From the NCBI RefSeq assembly GCF_014651895.1, contig NZ_BMXT01000001.1:62001-126000 (forward strand): a stretch of DNA of 64,000 nucleotides, read 5' to 3'. The position numbers and the translations under genes are program-made. The notes beneath the pieces were generated by a model, which ran no database searches, had not been told where the DNA came from, and was given only the letters and a program-made list of their open reading frames with translations. The DNA is from Rhodanobacter panaciterrae (GTDB lineage Bacteria > Pseudomonadota > Gammaproteobacteria > Xanthomonadales > Rhodanobacteraceae). Shown here one piece after another: positions 44,553 to 51,658 of the stretch; position 1 is the stretch's first letter, and every line of letters starts with the position of its first letter.

Positions 44553-45206
44553 ATGAATAGTGCGGCACTACAGAAATACCTGCTGCGGCTGTTCGAGCGG
44601 CACGATGTCGAACTGGATGCGGACGAGGACGGCTGGCTGGTCACCGATGACGATTTTCCCGCGATCCGTGCCGAGTGGCATGAGGGCATTGCAGGCGAGC
44701 CGGGTCGTCTCGATATCGACGTGGTGCTGAGCGAGGAGCGTCGCATCGAGGAGAGCTTCGCCGGTATCGGTGGTGGTGACGCCGGTTGTCGCGATGCCCT
44801 GCACGCATTCGAGCAGAATGCGTTCCACATCTTGCTGGCGGCCTGCTGGTACGTCACCGACGAGCGCAAGATGCAGATTGCCGCGTGGGATATCGGCGTG
44901 CGTACCTGGGACGTATTCGTCGGTCCGTTCAACGTGCGTGGCACGACCGCTGATGCCGTGAGCATTCCGGCCGAGGCGTTGGCGGCGATCGAGGCTGCGG
45001 TGAAACGCGAAGCGCTGACGCCCGAGCTGCACTGGCTGCGCCTGGTGCACAGCCATACTGCTGCCGGGGACGACTCGCGCAGCGAGGCGTTGCTCGACAA
45101 CGAGTTGTGGACGGCCGGGACCTTGGCGCTGACCGCGGTGGCGTGGCCGCAGGCTGGCGACTACAGCGCGCGCTGTTTCATGTTGCTGGACGTGCGCGAT
45201 TACTGA
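44553..45206 (+). CDS. DUF6348-like hypothetical protein
   Basis: This 217-residue soluble acidic protein has the stretches RLDIDVVLSEERRIEESFAGIG and ALHAFEQNAFHILLAACW, which look like DUF6348 to me. It has no signal or membrane segment. Two bases separate it from the preceding peptidase-like gene, so they form a two-gene operon. The function is unknown. The family assignment is by pattern only. Confidence 0.65.
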   Translation: MNSAALQKYLLRLFERHDVELDADEDGWLVTDDDFPAIRAEWHEGIAGEPGRLDIDVVLSEERRIEESFAGIGGGDAGCRDALHAFEQNAFHILLAACWYVTDERKMQIAAWDIGVRTWDVFVGPFNVRGTTADAVSIPAEALAAIEAAVKREALTPELHWLRLVHSHTAAGDDSRSEALLDNELWTAGTLALTAVAWPQAGDYSARCFMLLDVRDY

Positions 45207-45220
45207 TCGCTAGTGAAAGA

Positions 45221-45256
45221 AACAAACAGGGCGCCCGAGGGCGCCCTGTTTGTTTT
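45221..45256. terminator. Strong bidirectional terminator
   Basis: A perfect inverted repeat with 16-base arms (first arm 45221-45236, AACAAACAGGGCGCCC) is followed by a T-rich tract on the right and preceded by an A-rich tract on the left. It separates convergent operons: the DUF6348-like gene (+) and bkdB (-). Confidence 0.9.
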
Positions 45257-45271
45257 ACATGTGCAGCCAGC

Positions 45272-46666
45272 TCAGTTCGGCAGCGCCAGATCGTCGAGCA
45301 TCGCCTTGAGGAAGCGCGCGGCTTCACCGCCGGTGGCGGCACGATGATCGAAGGTCAGCGACAGCGGCATGCGGCGATGCACTTCGATGCCGCCGATCAC
45401 CGCGACCACGTCGTGGCTGAGCTTGCCGGCGCCGACGATGGCGACGGTCGGCGGCACCACGACGGGCGTGGCGTAGCGGCCGGCGAACATGCCGAAGTTG
45501 GACAGACTGATGGTGTAGCCGGACAGCTCCGACGCCGGGATGGAACGATCCTCGACCTGCGTGCGCAGGCGCTTGATCGCAGCGCGGATGCCGGCACCGT
45601 CGAGCACGTCGGCGTTGCGCAGCGCCGGCACGAACAGGCCGTCGTCGGTATCCACCGCGATGCCGATGTCGACATGCGGATGCAGGGTACGGGTGAGGTT
45701 CTTGCCGTCGAACCACGCGTTCAAGCCCGGCACCGTCTTGCAGGCAAACACGATCGCGCGGATCAGGCGCGCGGTGATGTCCTGCTTGCCGATCCAGGCA
45801 TGCAGGTCGGCGTCGTCGACGAGGGTGGTCGGCACGACCTGCGCGTGGGCGTCGGCCATCACGCGGGCCATGTTGCGACGTACGCCCTTCAGTTGTTCCG
45901 GCTGGCCGCTGGCCTGCTGCGACGGCGGTGCGGTGCGCACCGGTTTGCCGGCGAGCGACACCGGTGTACGGGCGGCTTCAGGCTGCGGCAGTTCGGGCGC
46001 AAGATGGCGACCGGCGGAGGCGGGCACACTGCGGGGCACACTGCGTGCCGGCGCAGCACCGAGCGCAGCCGAACCGTTGGCGGCGGCGTCCTTCACATCC
46101 TTCATGGTGACCACGCCATCGGCGCCGCTCGGGCGCACGCGGGTCAGGTCGACCTTGAGCTTCTTCGCCAGCGCGCGCACCGCGGGCACGGCCTTCACGC
46201 CGCCGATGTTGGCGGCCTGTTCGACGTGCACATGACTGCCGCTGACCATCGCGCCGACCACGGTGCCTTCGTCTTCGCGTGCCGCGGCAGTCTCTTCGAC
46301 TTCGCCACCCTCATCCGAAGCGACCACCTTGTGGCTGTCGTCCGTGGCTGGGCTGCCGACACTTTTCTTCGGGCCATGCTGGTGGCCCGTGTCCTGCGAT
46401 TCGGCGCGCTGCTTGGCGTTCGCATCCGGCTCGAACTCGGCCAGCGCGGAACCGGTCTCGATGATGTCGCCGGCGGCGCCGTGCAGCTTGGTCACTTTGC
46501 CGGTGTACGGCGAGGGCACGTCGACGACCGCCTTGGCGGTTTCCATCGAGCACAGCGGGGCGTCGAGCTTGATGCTGTCGCCCACCTTCACGTGCCACTC
46601 GACGATGGTCGCGTCGGGCAGGCCTTCGCCGAGGTCGGGCAGGTAGAACGTCTTGATATCAGCCAT
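45272..46666 (-). CDS. bkdB: Branched-chain 2-oxo acid dehydrogenase E2 (dihydrolipoyl transacylase)
   Basis: This 464-residue E2 core protein carries an N-terminal lipoyl domain with the lipoylated Lys in METAKAVVDV (K45), a linker, a peripheral-subunit-binding domain (VPAVRALAKKLKVDLTRVRPSG) and the acyltransferase domain. It passes acyl groups from E1 to CoA in valine, leucine and isoleucine breakdown. The active-site motif reads FDHRAATGGEAA, where most E2 proteins have HxxxDG, so the usual Asp is Thr here. It is the last gene of the bkd operon and is separated from E1beta by a palindromic repeat region. Confidence 0.9.
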   Translation of the reverse strand: MADIKTFYLPDLGEGLPDATIVEWHVKVGDSIKLDAPLCSMETAKAVVDVPSPYTGKVTKLHGAAGDIIETGSALAEFEPDANAKQRAESQDTGHQHGPKKSVGSPATDDSHKVVASDEGGEVEETAAAREDEGTVVGAMVSGSHVHVEQAANIGGVKAVPAVRALAKKLKVDLTRVRPSGADGVVTMKDVKDAAANGSAALGAAPARSVPRSVPASAGRHLAPELPQPEAARTPVSLAGKPVRTAPPSQQASGQPEQLKGVRRNMARVMADAHAQVVPTTLVDDADLHAWIGKQDITARLIRAIVFACKTVPGLNAWFDGKNLTRTLHPHVDIGIAVDTDDGLFVPALRNADVLDGAGIRAAIKRLRTQVEDRSIPASELSGYTISLSNFGMFAGRYATPVVVPPTVAIVGAGKLSHDVVAVIGGIEVHRRMPLSLTFDHRAATGGEAARFLKAMLDDLALPN

Positions 46667-46701
46667 GAGCAGATTTCCAGGTATGAGTTGTCCGGTTTGC
46701 T

Positions 46702-46805
46702 CCCTCCCCTGCATGCAGGGGAGGGCTGGGGTGGGGTGCTCTTTGCCTGAGTTTCAGATCAAGAGCTTTACCCCCTCCCGGCCTCCCCCTGCAAGCAGGG
46801 GGAGG
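46702..46805. repeat. Pair of REP-like palindromes between bkdA2 and bkdB
   Basis: Two C/T-rich palindromes lie about 55 bases apart. 46702-46725 is a perfect 24-base palindrome centred on TGCATGCA. 46782-46805 has CCTCCCCCTGC / GCAGGGGGAGG arms and a 2-base centre. The CCTCCCCTG core shared by both, and the position inside an operon, are typical of REP-type elements of xanthomonads. They could also tune E1-to-E2 mRNA ratios. Confidence 0.7.
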
Positions 46806-46813
46806 AGCGAGAC

Positions 46814-47794
46814 TTAGCTTGCCGCTAGCGTACGCTTCGCCGCGTCGACGACGCGCTCCACGCTCGGCATGTATTTCATTTCCAGGCGAAACAGCGGGAT
46901 GTGCGTGTCGAAACCAGTGACACGCTCGACCGGCGCGAGCAGGTCGTACATGCACTCCTCGGCCAAGCGGGCAGCGATCTCCGCGCCGAAGCCGGCGGTC
47001 TTGGGTGCTTCGTGCACGATCACGCAGCGGCCGGTCTTCTGCACCGATTCGGCAATGGTGTCGAAGTCCAGCGGGGTCAGCGTGGCGACGTCGATCACTT
47101 CGGCGCTGATGCCCTGGCTGGCCAGTTCGTCGGCAGCTTCCAGCGCCTCCTTCACCTGCGCGCCCCAGGTCACCAGGGTCACGTCGGTGCCGTCGCGCAG
47201 CACGAAGCACACGTCCAGCGGCAACGCCTCGCCGTCGTCCGGCACTTCTTCCTTGTACTGGCGATAGATGCGCTTCGGCTCGAAGAACATCACCGGATCC
47301 GGATCGCGGATCGCCGCCAGCAGCAGGCCGTAGGCGCGCGCCGGCGACGAGGGCATCACCACGCGCAGGCCGGGGATATTGGTGAACAGGTGCTCGTTCG
47401 CCTCGGAGTGATGCTCCGGCGCGCGGATGCCGCCACCCCACGGCGCGCGGAACACCGCCGGCACGGTGAGGCGGCCGCGGGTGCGGTTGCGCATGCGTGC
47501 GGCGTGGCAGGCGATCTGCTCCATCATCGGATAGATGAAGCCTTCGAACTGCGCCTCGGCGACCGGCTTCATGCCCTGCACGGCGAGACCGACGGTGACG
47601 CCGGCAATGGTGGTTTCGTCCAGCGGCGTGTCGAGCACGCGCAGCTCGCCGAATTTCTCCTGCAGGCCCTGGGTGGCGCGGAACACGCCACCGTTGAGGC
47701 CGACGTCCTCGCCCAGCACCATGACGCTGTCGTCGTGGGCCATCTCATAGGCGAGTGCCTGGGTGACTGCTTCGATGAGAGTGATTTGTGCCAT
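46814..47794 (-). CDS. bkdA2: Branched-chain 2-oxo acid dehydrogenase E1 beta subunit
   Basis: This 326-residue subunit works with BkdA1 to decarboxylate branched-chain 2-oxo acids with thiamine diphosphate. Family landmarks are MVLGEDVGLNGGVFRATQGL, RVLDTPLDETTIAGVTVG, a C-terminal transketolase domain (GTDVTLVTWGAQVKEALEAA) and APVERVTGFDTHIP. It lies three bases after bkdA1 and is followed by a REP-like pair before bkdB. Confidence 0.93.
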   Translation of the reverse strand: MAQITLIEAVTQALAYEMAHDDSVMVLGEDVGLNGGVFRATQGLQEKFGELRVLDTPLDETTIAGVTVGLAVQGMKPVAEAQFEGFIYPMMEQIACHAARMRNRTRGRLTVPAVFRAPWGGGIRAPEHHSEANEHLFTNIPGLRVVMPSSPARAYGLLLAAIRDPDPVMFFEPKRIYRQYKEEVPDDGEALPLDVCFVLRDGTDVTLVTWGAQVKEALEAADELASQGISAEVIDVATLTPLDFDTIAESVQKTGRCVIVHEAPKTAGFGAEIAARLAEECMYDLLAPVERVTGFDTHIPLFRLEMKYMPSVERVVDAAKRTLAAS

Positions 47795-47797
47795 GAC

Positions 47798-48883
47798 TCA
47801 ATGACCCTTGGTTTCAAGCGAGAGGACGTAATCGCGCTGCTTGGCGAGATCGGCGGGGACTTCGGCGAAGATGTAGTCGAACATCGCCGAGACCGGCTGG
47901 GTCTTGGTTTCGAGGTAGGCGTTCACCTCGTTGTCCATCCACTCGTCGCACTCGGCCTTCCAGGCCTCTTCCTTCGCGTCGTCCCACACGCCCTTGGCCA
48001 CCAGCCAGTTGCGCAGGCGCTTCATCGGCTCCTTTTCCCAGCCGTCCTTCACTTCCTGCTCGCCGCGGTAACGGCGTGCGTCGTCGGCGGTGGTGTGGTC
48101 GCCGAGGCGATAGGTCACCGCCTCGATCACGCTGCCACCCTTGCCGCTGCGCGCGCGCTCCAGCGCGTCTTCCATCGCCTTGCGTACGGCGATGATGTCG
48201 TTGCCGTCGACCTGGATCGAGAACAGGCCGGCGGCGATGCCTTTCTGTGCCAGCGTGGGCGCGCCGGACTGGATCTTGCGCGGCACCGAGATCGCCCACT
48301 GGTTGTTGACGATCACCGCCACCAGCGGCAGGTTCTGCGCGCCGGCGATGTTGATGGCACCGTAGAAGTCGCCCTTGGACGAGCCGCCGTCGCCGATCGT
48401 GCACACCGCCACGCGCTTCTCGCCGCGGATCTTGAACGCCAGCGCGGAACCCGCGGCATGCAGGCACTGCGTGGCGATCGGCACCGACCAGGCGAAATCG
48501 TGGCGTGCCGGCTCCTTCTGGTAGTCGTTGCCGCGCTCGTCGCCACCCCAGTACATGTAGACCTCGCGCGGCTGCACGCCGCGATACAGCTGGGCGCCGT
48601 ATTCGCGATAGCTTGGCGCATATACATCTTCGGGTCGCATCGCGCTGCCGATGCCGACATGCGCGGCTTCGTGGCCGAGGCAGCTGGCATAGGTGCCGAG
48701 CTTGCCGGTGCGCTGCAGCGCGATCGACTTGGCGTCGAACACGCGGGTCGACAGCATCAGCTTGTACAGCTCGACCATGTGGCCGAGGTCCTTGGCGAAC
48801 TCGGGCAGATCGTCACGGACCTGCTTGCCCTCGGCATCGAGGTATTGCAGGTATTCGATTTCAAACTTGGCGGCGATGGTCAC
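47798..48883 (-). CDS. bkdA1: Branched-chain 2-oxo acid dehydrogenase E1 alpha subunit
   Basis: This 361-residue subunit binds thiamine diphosphate through GDGGSSKGDFYGAINIAGAQNLP, the standard GDG...N motif. LGHEAAHVGIGSAMRPEDVYAPSYREYG and YRLGDHTTADDARRYR (the phosphorylation-loop region) are also characteristic. It opens the operon bkdA1-bkdA2-bkdB, which feeds branched acyl-CoA into fatty-acid synthesis and amino-acid catabolism. It is divergent from kynA. An E3 gene is not in the window. Confidence 0.93.
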   Translation of the reverse strand: MTIAAKFEIEYLQYLDAEGKQVRDDLPEFAKDLGHMVELYKLMLSTRVFDAKSIALQRTGKLGTYASCLGHEAAHVGIGSAMRPEDVYAPSYREYGAQLYRGVQPREVYMYWGGDERGNDYQKEPARHDFAWSVPIATQCLHAAGSALAFKIRGEKRVAVCTIGDGGSSKGDFYGAINIAGAQNLPLVAVIVNNQWAISVPRKIQSGAPTLAQKGIAAGLFSIQVDGNDIIAVRKAMEDALERARSGKGGSVIEAVTYRLGDHTTADDARRYRGEQEVKDGWEKEPMKRLRNWLVAKGVWDDAKEEAWKAECDEWMDNEVNAYLETKTQPVSAMFDYIFAEVPADLAKQRDYVLSLETKGH

Positions 48884-48991
48884 GACTCGCTCCGGGGTGA
48901 GGAAGAGAGGGGGTAAGCAGGGAACACGACATTTTACCGGGAGTCGGTGAAGGCCGTATGTCCGGATAAGACCGCGCTTGATAACAGGCGA

Positions 48992-49024
48992 GCATGTTGC
49001 ACTGCAAGGTACGGTGCAGCATGC
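48992..49024. promoter_or_regulatory. Inverted repeat between divergent bkdA1 and kynA
   Basis: The arms GCATGTTGCAC (48992-49002) and GTGCAGCATGC (49014-49024) pair over 11 positions with one G-T wobble, around an 11-base spacer. Lying in the roughly 200-base divergent gap, it is a candidate operator or leader hairpin. A TGCA-rich core is visible, but no known regulator site was identified with certainty. Confidence 0.4.
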
Positions 49025-49090
49025 GGGGGCGTACGGGGTGGCTTGCGACAGCCGCTAAAATGACCGTCTTTTGCCGGACTGCCTAGCAGC

Positions 49091-49939
49091 ATGAGCGAGA
49101 ACCAGCGCGATATCGAAGCCGGCATCCAGACCGACCTCAACGGTCAGATGACCTACGGTGGTTACCTGCATCTGGACACGTTGCTGTCTGCGCAGCAGCC
49201 GCTGAGCCAGCCGCCGCATCACGACGAGATGCTGTTCATCGTGCAGCATCAGGTGTCCGAGTTGTGGATGAAGCTGCTGATCCATGAGCTGAAGGCAGCT
49301 GTGGCGCATCTGCAGGTCGACGACATCGACGCCTGCCTGAAGATCCTTGCGCGGGTGAAGCAGGTGCAGCGCCAGCTGTTCGAGCAGTGGGCGGTGCTGG
49401 AGACATTGACGCCATCGGAGTACTTGGAGTTTCGCGGCGTGCTGGGGCCGTCGTCCGGCTTCCAGTCGCTGCAGTACCGGCAGATCGAGTTTCTGCTCGG
49501 CAACAAGAACGCCGGCATGCTCAAGGTGTTCGCCCACGATCCGGCCGCGCAGGCCGAGCTGCGCGCGGTGCTGGAAGCGCCCAGCCTGTACGACGAATTC
49601 CTGCGCTACCTGGCGCGGCGTGGTCATGCGGTGCCGGCCGAACTGCTGCAGCGCGACTGGAGCCAGGCGTATCAGCGCAGCGAGGCGCTGCTGCCGGTGC
49701 TCAAGCGCATCTACGAGGGGCGCGCGGATTTCTGGCCGGAATATCACATGTGCGAGCAGCTGGTGGACGTGGAAGGGAGTTTTCAGCTGTGGCGTTTCCG
49801 TCACATGAAAACGGTGGAGCGGATCATCGGCCATCGTCGCGGCACCGGTGGTTCGTCTGGCGTGAGCTTTTTGAAGAAGGCGCTCGATCTGGAGTTCTTC
49901 CCCGAGCTGCTGGACGTGCGCACCGTGCTGGGCAGCTGA
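49091..49939 (+). CDS. kynA: Tryptophan 2,3-dioxygenase
   Basis: This 282-residue heme enzyme opens the indole ring of L-tryptophan to N-formylkynurenine. The characteristic blocks are [50 protein letters not shown], and near the C-terminus [22 protein letters not shown], which includes the proximal heme His. The length is normal. kynB and kynU are not adjacent. The start at 49091 precedes the conserved helical N-terminus. Confidence 0.94.
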   Translation: MSENQRDIEAGIQTDLNGQMTYGGYLHLDTLLSAQQPLSQPPHHDEMLFIVQHQVSELWMKLLIHELKAAVAHLQVDDIDACLKILARVKQVQRQLFEQWAVLETLTPSEYLEFRGVLGPSSGFQSLQYRQIEFLLGNKNAGMLKVFAHDPAAQAELRAVLEAPSLYDEFLRYLARRGHAVPAELLQRDWSQAYQRSEALLPVLKRIYEGRADFWPEYHMCEQLVDVEGSFQLWRFRHMKTVERIIGHRRGTGGSSGVSFLKKALDLEFFPELLDVRTVLGS

Positions 49940-49946
49940 CACTTTC

Positions 49947-50028
49947 GTAGGAGCCCGCTGGCGGGCGATGCTCTTGATCTGAGTCTCCAATCCCAAAGCA
50001 AAAGCATCGCCCGCGAGCGGGCTCCTAC
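49947..50028. repeat. REP doublet (REPIN-like inverted pair)
   Basis: Two 26-base arms, 49947-49972 and 50003-50028, are inverted copies with one mismatch. Each also folds alone as a GCCCGC / GCGGGC hairpin starting GTAGGAGC. This is the layout of REP doublets mobilised by RAYT transposases in pseudomonads and xanthomonads. It fills the gap between kynA and the first POT transporter. Confidence 0.85.
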
Positions 50029-50051
50029 AAATGACACCTTGAGGGGAATCC

Positions 50052-51551
50052 ATGAACCAGGCTGTCGAGACAAGCGCCGCACCGAGCTATCCGCAGATGC
50101 TCGGCCATCCGCGTCCGTTGTGGATGCTGTTCATGACCGAGTTCTGGGAGCGCTTCGCGTTCTACAGTGTGAGCTGGGCGCTGGCGCTGTACATCGTGGC
50201 GCATTTCTACAACGGCGACGCCTCCGGCCAGGCCTGGGCCAGCAGCATCTTCGGTGCGTATACCGCACTCATCTACGCCTCCAGCATCTTCGGCGGCTAT
50301 GTGGCGGACAAGGTCATCGGCTACCAGCGCTCGATCCTGCTCGGTGCGCTGGTGATGGCGCTCGGCTTGTTCGTCGTCATGCTGCCGAGTCGCGAAATCT
50401 TCCTGGTCGGCCTGGCGATGGTGATCGTCGGCAACGGACTGTTCAAACCGAACATCTCCACCATGGTCGGGCAGCTGTATGGACGGGATGACCCGCGTCG
50501 CGATCGCGGCTTCACCTTGTTCTACATGGGCATCAACGGCGGTGCGTTGCTGGCGCCGCTGCTGACCGGCTGGATGGCCGGTTATTTCACCGACACGCCG
50601 ATGCAGCAGAACTACCGGATCGTGTTCGGCGCTGCCGGCGTCGGCATGCTGCTTAGCCTGCTGTGGTTCTGGTTCGGACGACGCGGACTGCAGGGCGTAG
50701 GTCGGCCAGCGCCGGAGGCTGCCGGCCGGATGCGCGTGGTGTGGGTGTTGCTGGGCATGATCGTCGCGGTGCCGCTGGTGTATCTGCTGCTGGCGTTTGT
50801 CACCACCGGACTGTCATGGATGCTGGGCGTGCTGTTCGCCGGCGTGGCCGTGATGCTGCTGGTCGAGGCAGTCCGGCACGGGCGGGTACAGGTGGATCGC
50901 GTGGTGGCGATGCTGATCATCTTCGCCTTCAATATCCTGTTCTGGATGTTCTATTTCCAGCTCGGCACGTCATTCAATTTCCTGGCGGAGAACCTGGTCG
51001 ACCGGCAGATGTTCGGCGGCTGGACATTCCCGGTCGGCTGGTTCCAGTCGGTGAGTCCGCTGGCGATCATCGTGCTGGCACCGGTCGTCACCGTGGTCTG
51101 GAGTCTTCTGGCGGCGCGCAAAAACGAGCCGTCGATCCCGCGCAAGTTCGGCCTCGGCCTGGTCTTCAACGGACTGGGTTTCGCGGTGCTGATGTATGCC
51201 TTGTCGCGACTGCTCGGTGCGTCTGGGCTGATTCCGTTCTGGCCGCTGGTGCTGTGCTACGTGCTGCAGACCGTGGGCGAGCTGTGCCTGTCACCGATCG
51301 GGCTATCGATGGTGACCAAACTGGCGCCGCCGCGGCTGGTCGGTCTGGCGATGGGTGGCTGGTTCCTGTCGCTGGCGGTGGGCGGCAACCTGTCCGGCCT
51401 GCTCGCCGGACATATCAGTGGCGACAGCGGTATGACCGCCGCCTCGGCATTGAGCGGCTTCACTTTCAGCTTCTGGCTGCTGGCCGGCTCGGGTGTGCTG
51501 TTGTTGCTGATCTCGCCGTTGATCAACAAGCTGATGCACGGCGTGCGCTGA
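50052..51551 (+). CDS. POT-family peptide/H+ symporter (copy 1)
   Basis: This 499-residue protein has about 14 membrane helices and the proton-dependent oligopeptide transporter signatures. These are the helix-1 FWERFAFYSVSWALALYIV (ExxERF-type), GGYVADKVIGYQRSILLGA, GNGLFKPNISTMVGQLY and the PTR2 motif FTLFYMGINGGALLAPLL. It imports di- and tripeptides with protons. It is strongly similar to copy 2 at 54762 across its whole length. In helix 1, Ser replaces the Gly that follows Tyr in copy 2 (FYSV versus FYGM). Confidence 0.9.
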   Translation: MNQAVETSAAPSYPQMLGHPRPLWMLFMTEFWERFAFYSVSWALALYIVAHFYNGDASGQAWASSIFGAYTALIYASSIFGGYVADKVIGYQRSILLGALVMALGLFVVMLPSREIFLVGLAMVIVGNGLFKPNISTMVGQLYGRDDPRRDRGFTLFYMGINGGALLAPLLTGWMAGYFTDTPMQQNYRIVFGAAGVGMLLSLLWFWFGRRGLQGVGRPAPEAAGRMRVVWVLLGMIVAVPLVYLLLAFVTTGLSWMLGVLFAGVAVMLLVEAVRHGRVQVDRVVAMLIIFAFNILFWMFYFQLGTSFNFLAENLVDRQMFGGWTFPVGWFQSVSPLAIIVLAPVVTVVWSLLAARKNEPSIPRKFGLGLVFNGLGFAVLMYALSRLLGASGLIPFWPLVLCYVLQTVGELCLSPIGLSMVTKLAPPRLVGLAMGGWFLSLAVGGNLSGLLAGHISGDSGMTAASALSGFTFSFWLLAGSGVLLLLISPLINKLMHGVR

Positions 51552-51658
51552 CGCTTTGTACGATTCATCGTAAGTTTTTGCTGTTGTCGGGGTGGTTCAA
51601 ACAGCAGAAGATGCTGTGCGGCTTGATTTCACAACGGTCGTTCCTCAGGGGGACAAAC

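Noticed and set aside
46901-48916. Plus-strand open frame of about 671 codons opposite bkdA1/bkdA2
   Set aside because: Both bkd genes are unmistakable on the minus strand. The plus frame spans their junction and has no motifs.
50663-51658. Apparent 330-residue N-terminal extension of the GloVer protein
   Set aside because: It lies in another frame of POT copy 1. A signal peptide and ribosome-binding site mark the true start at 51659.
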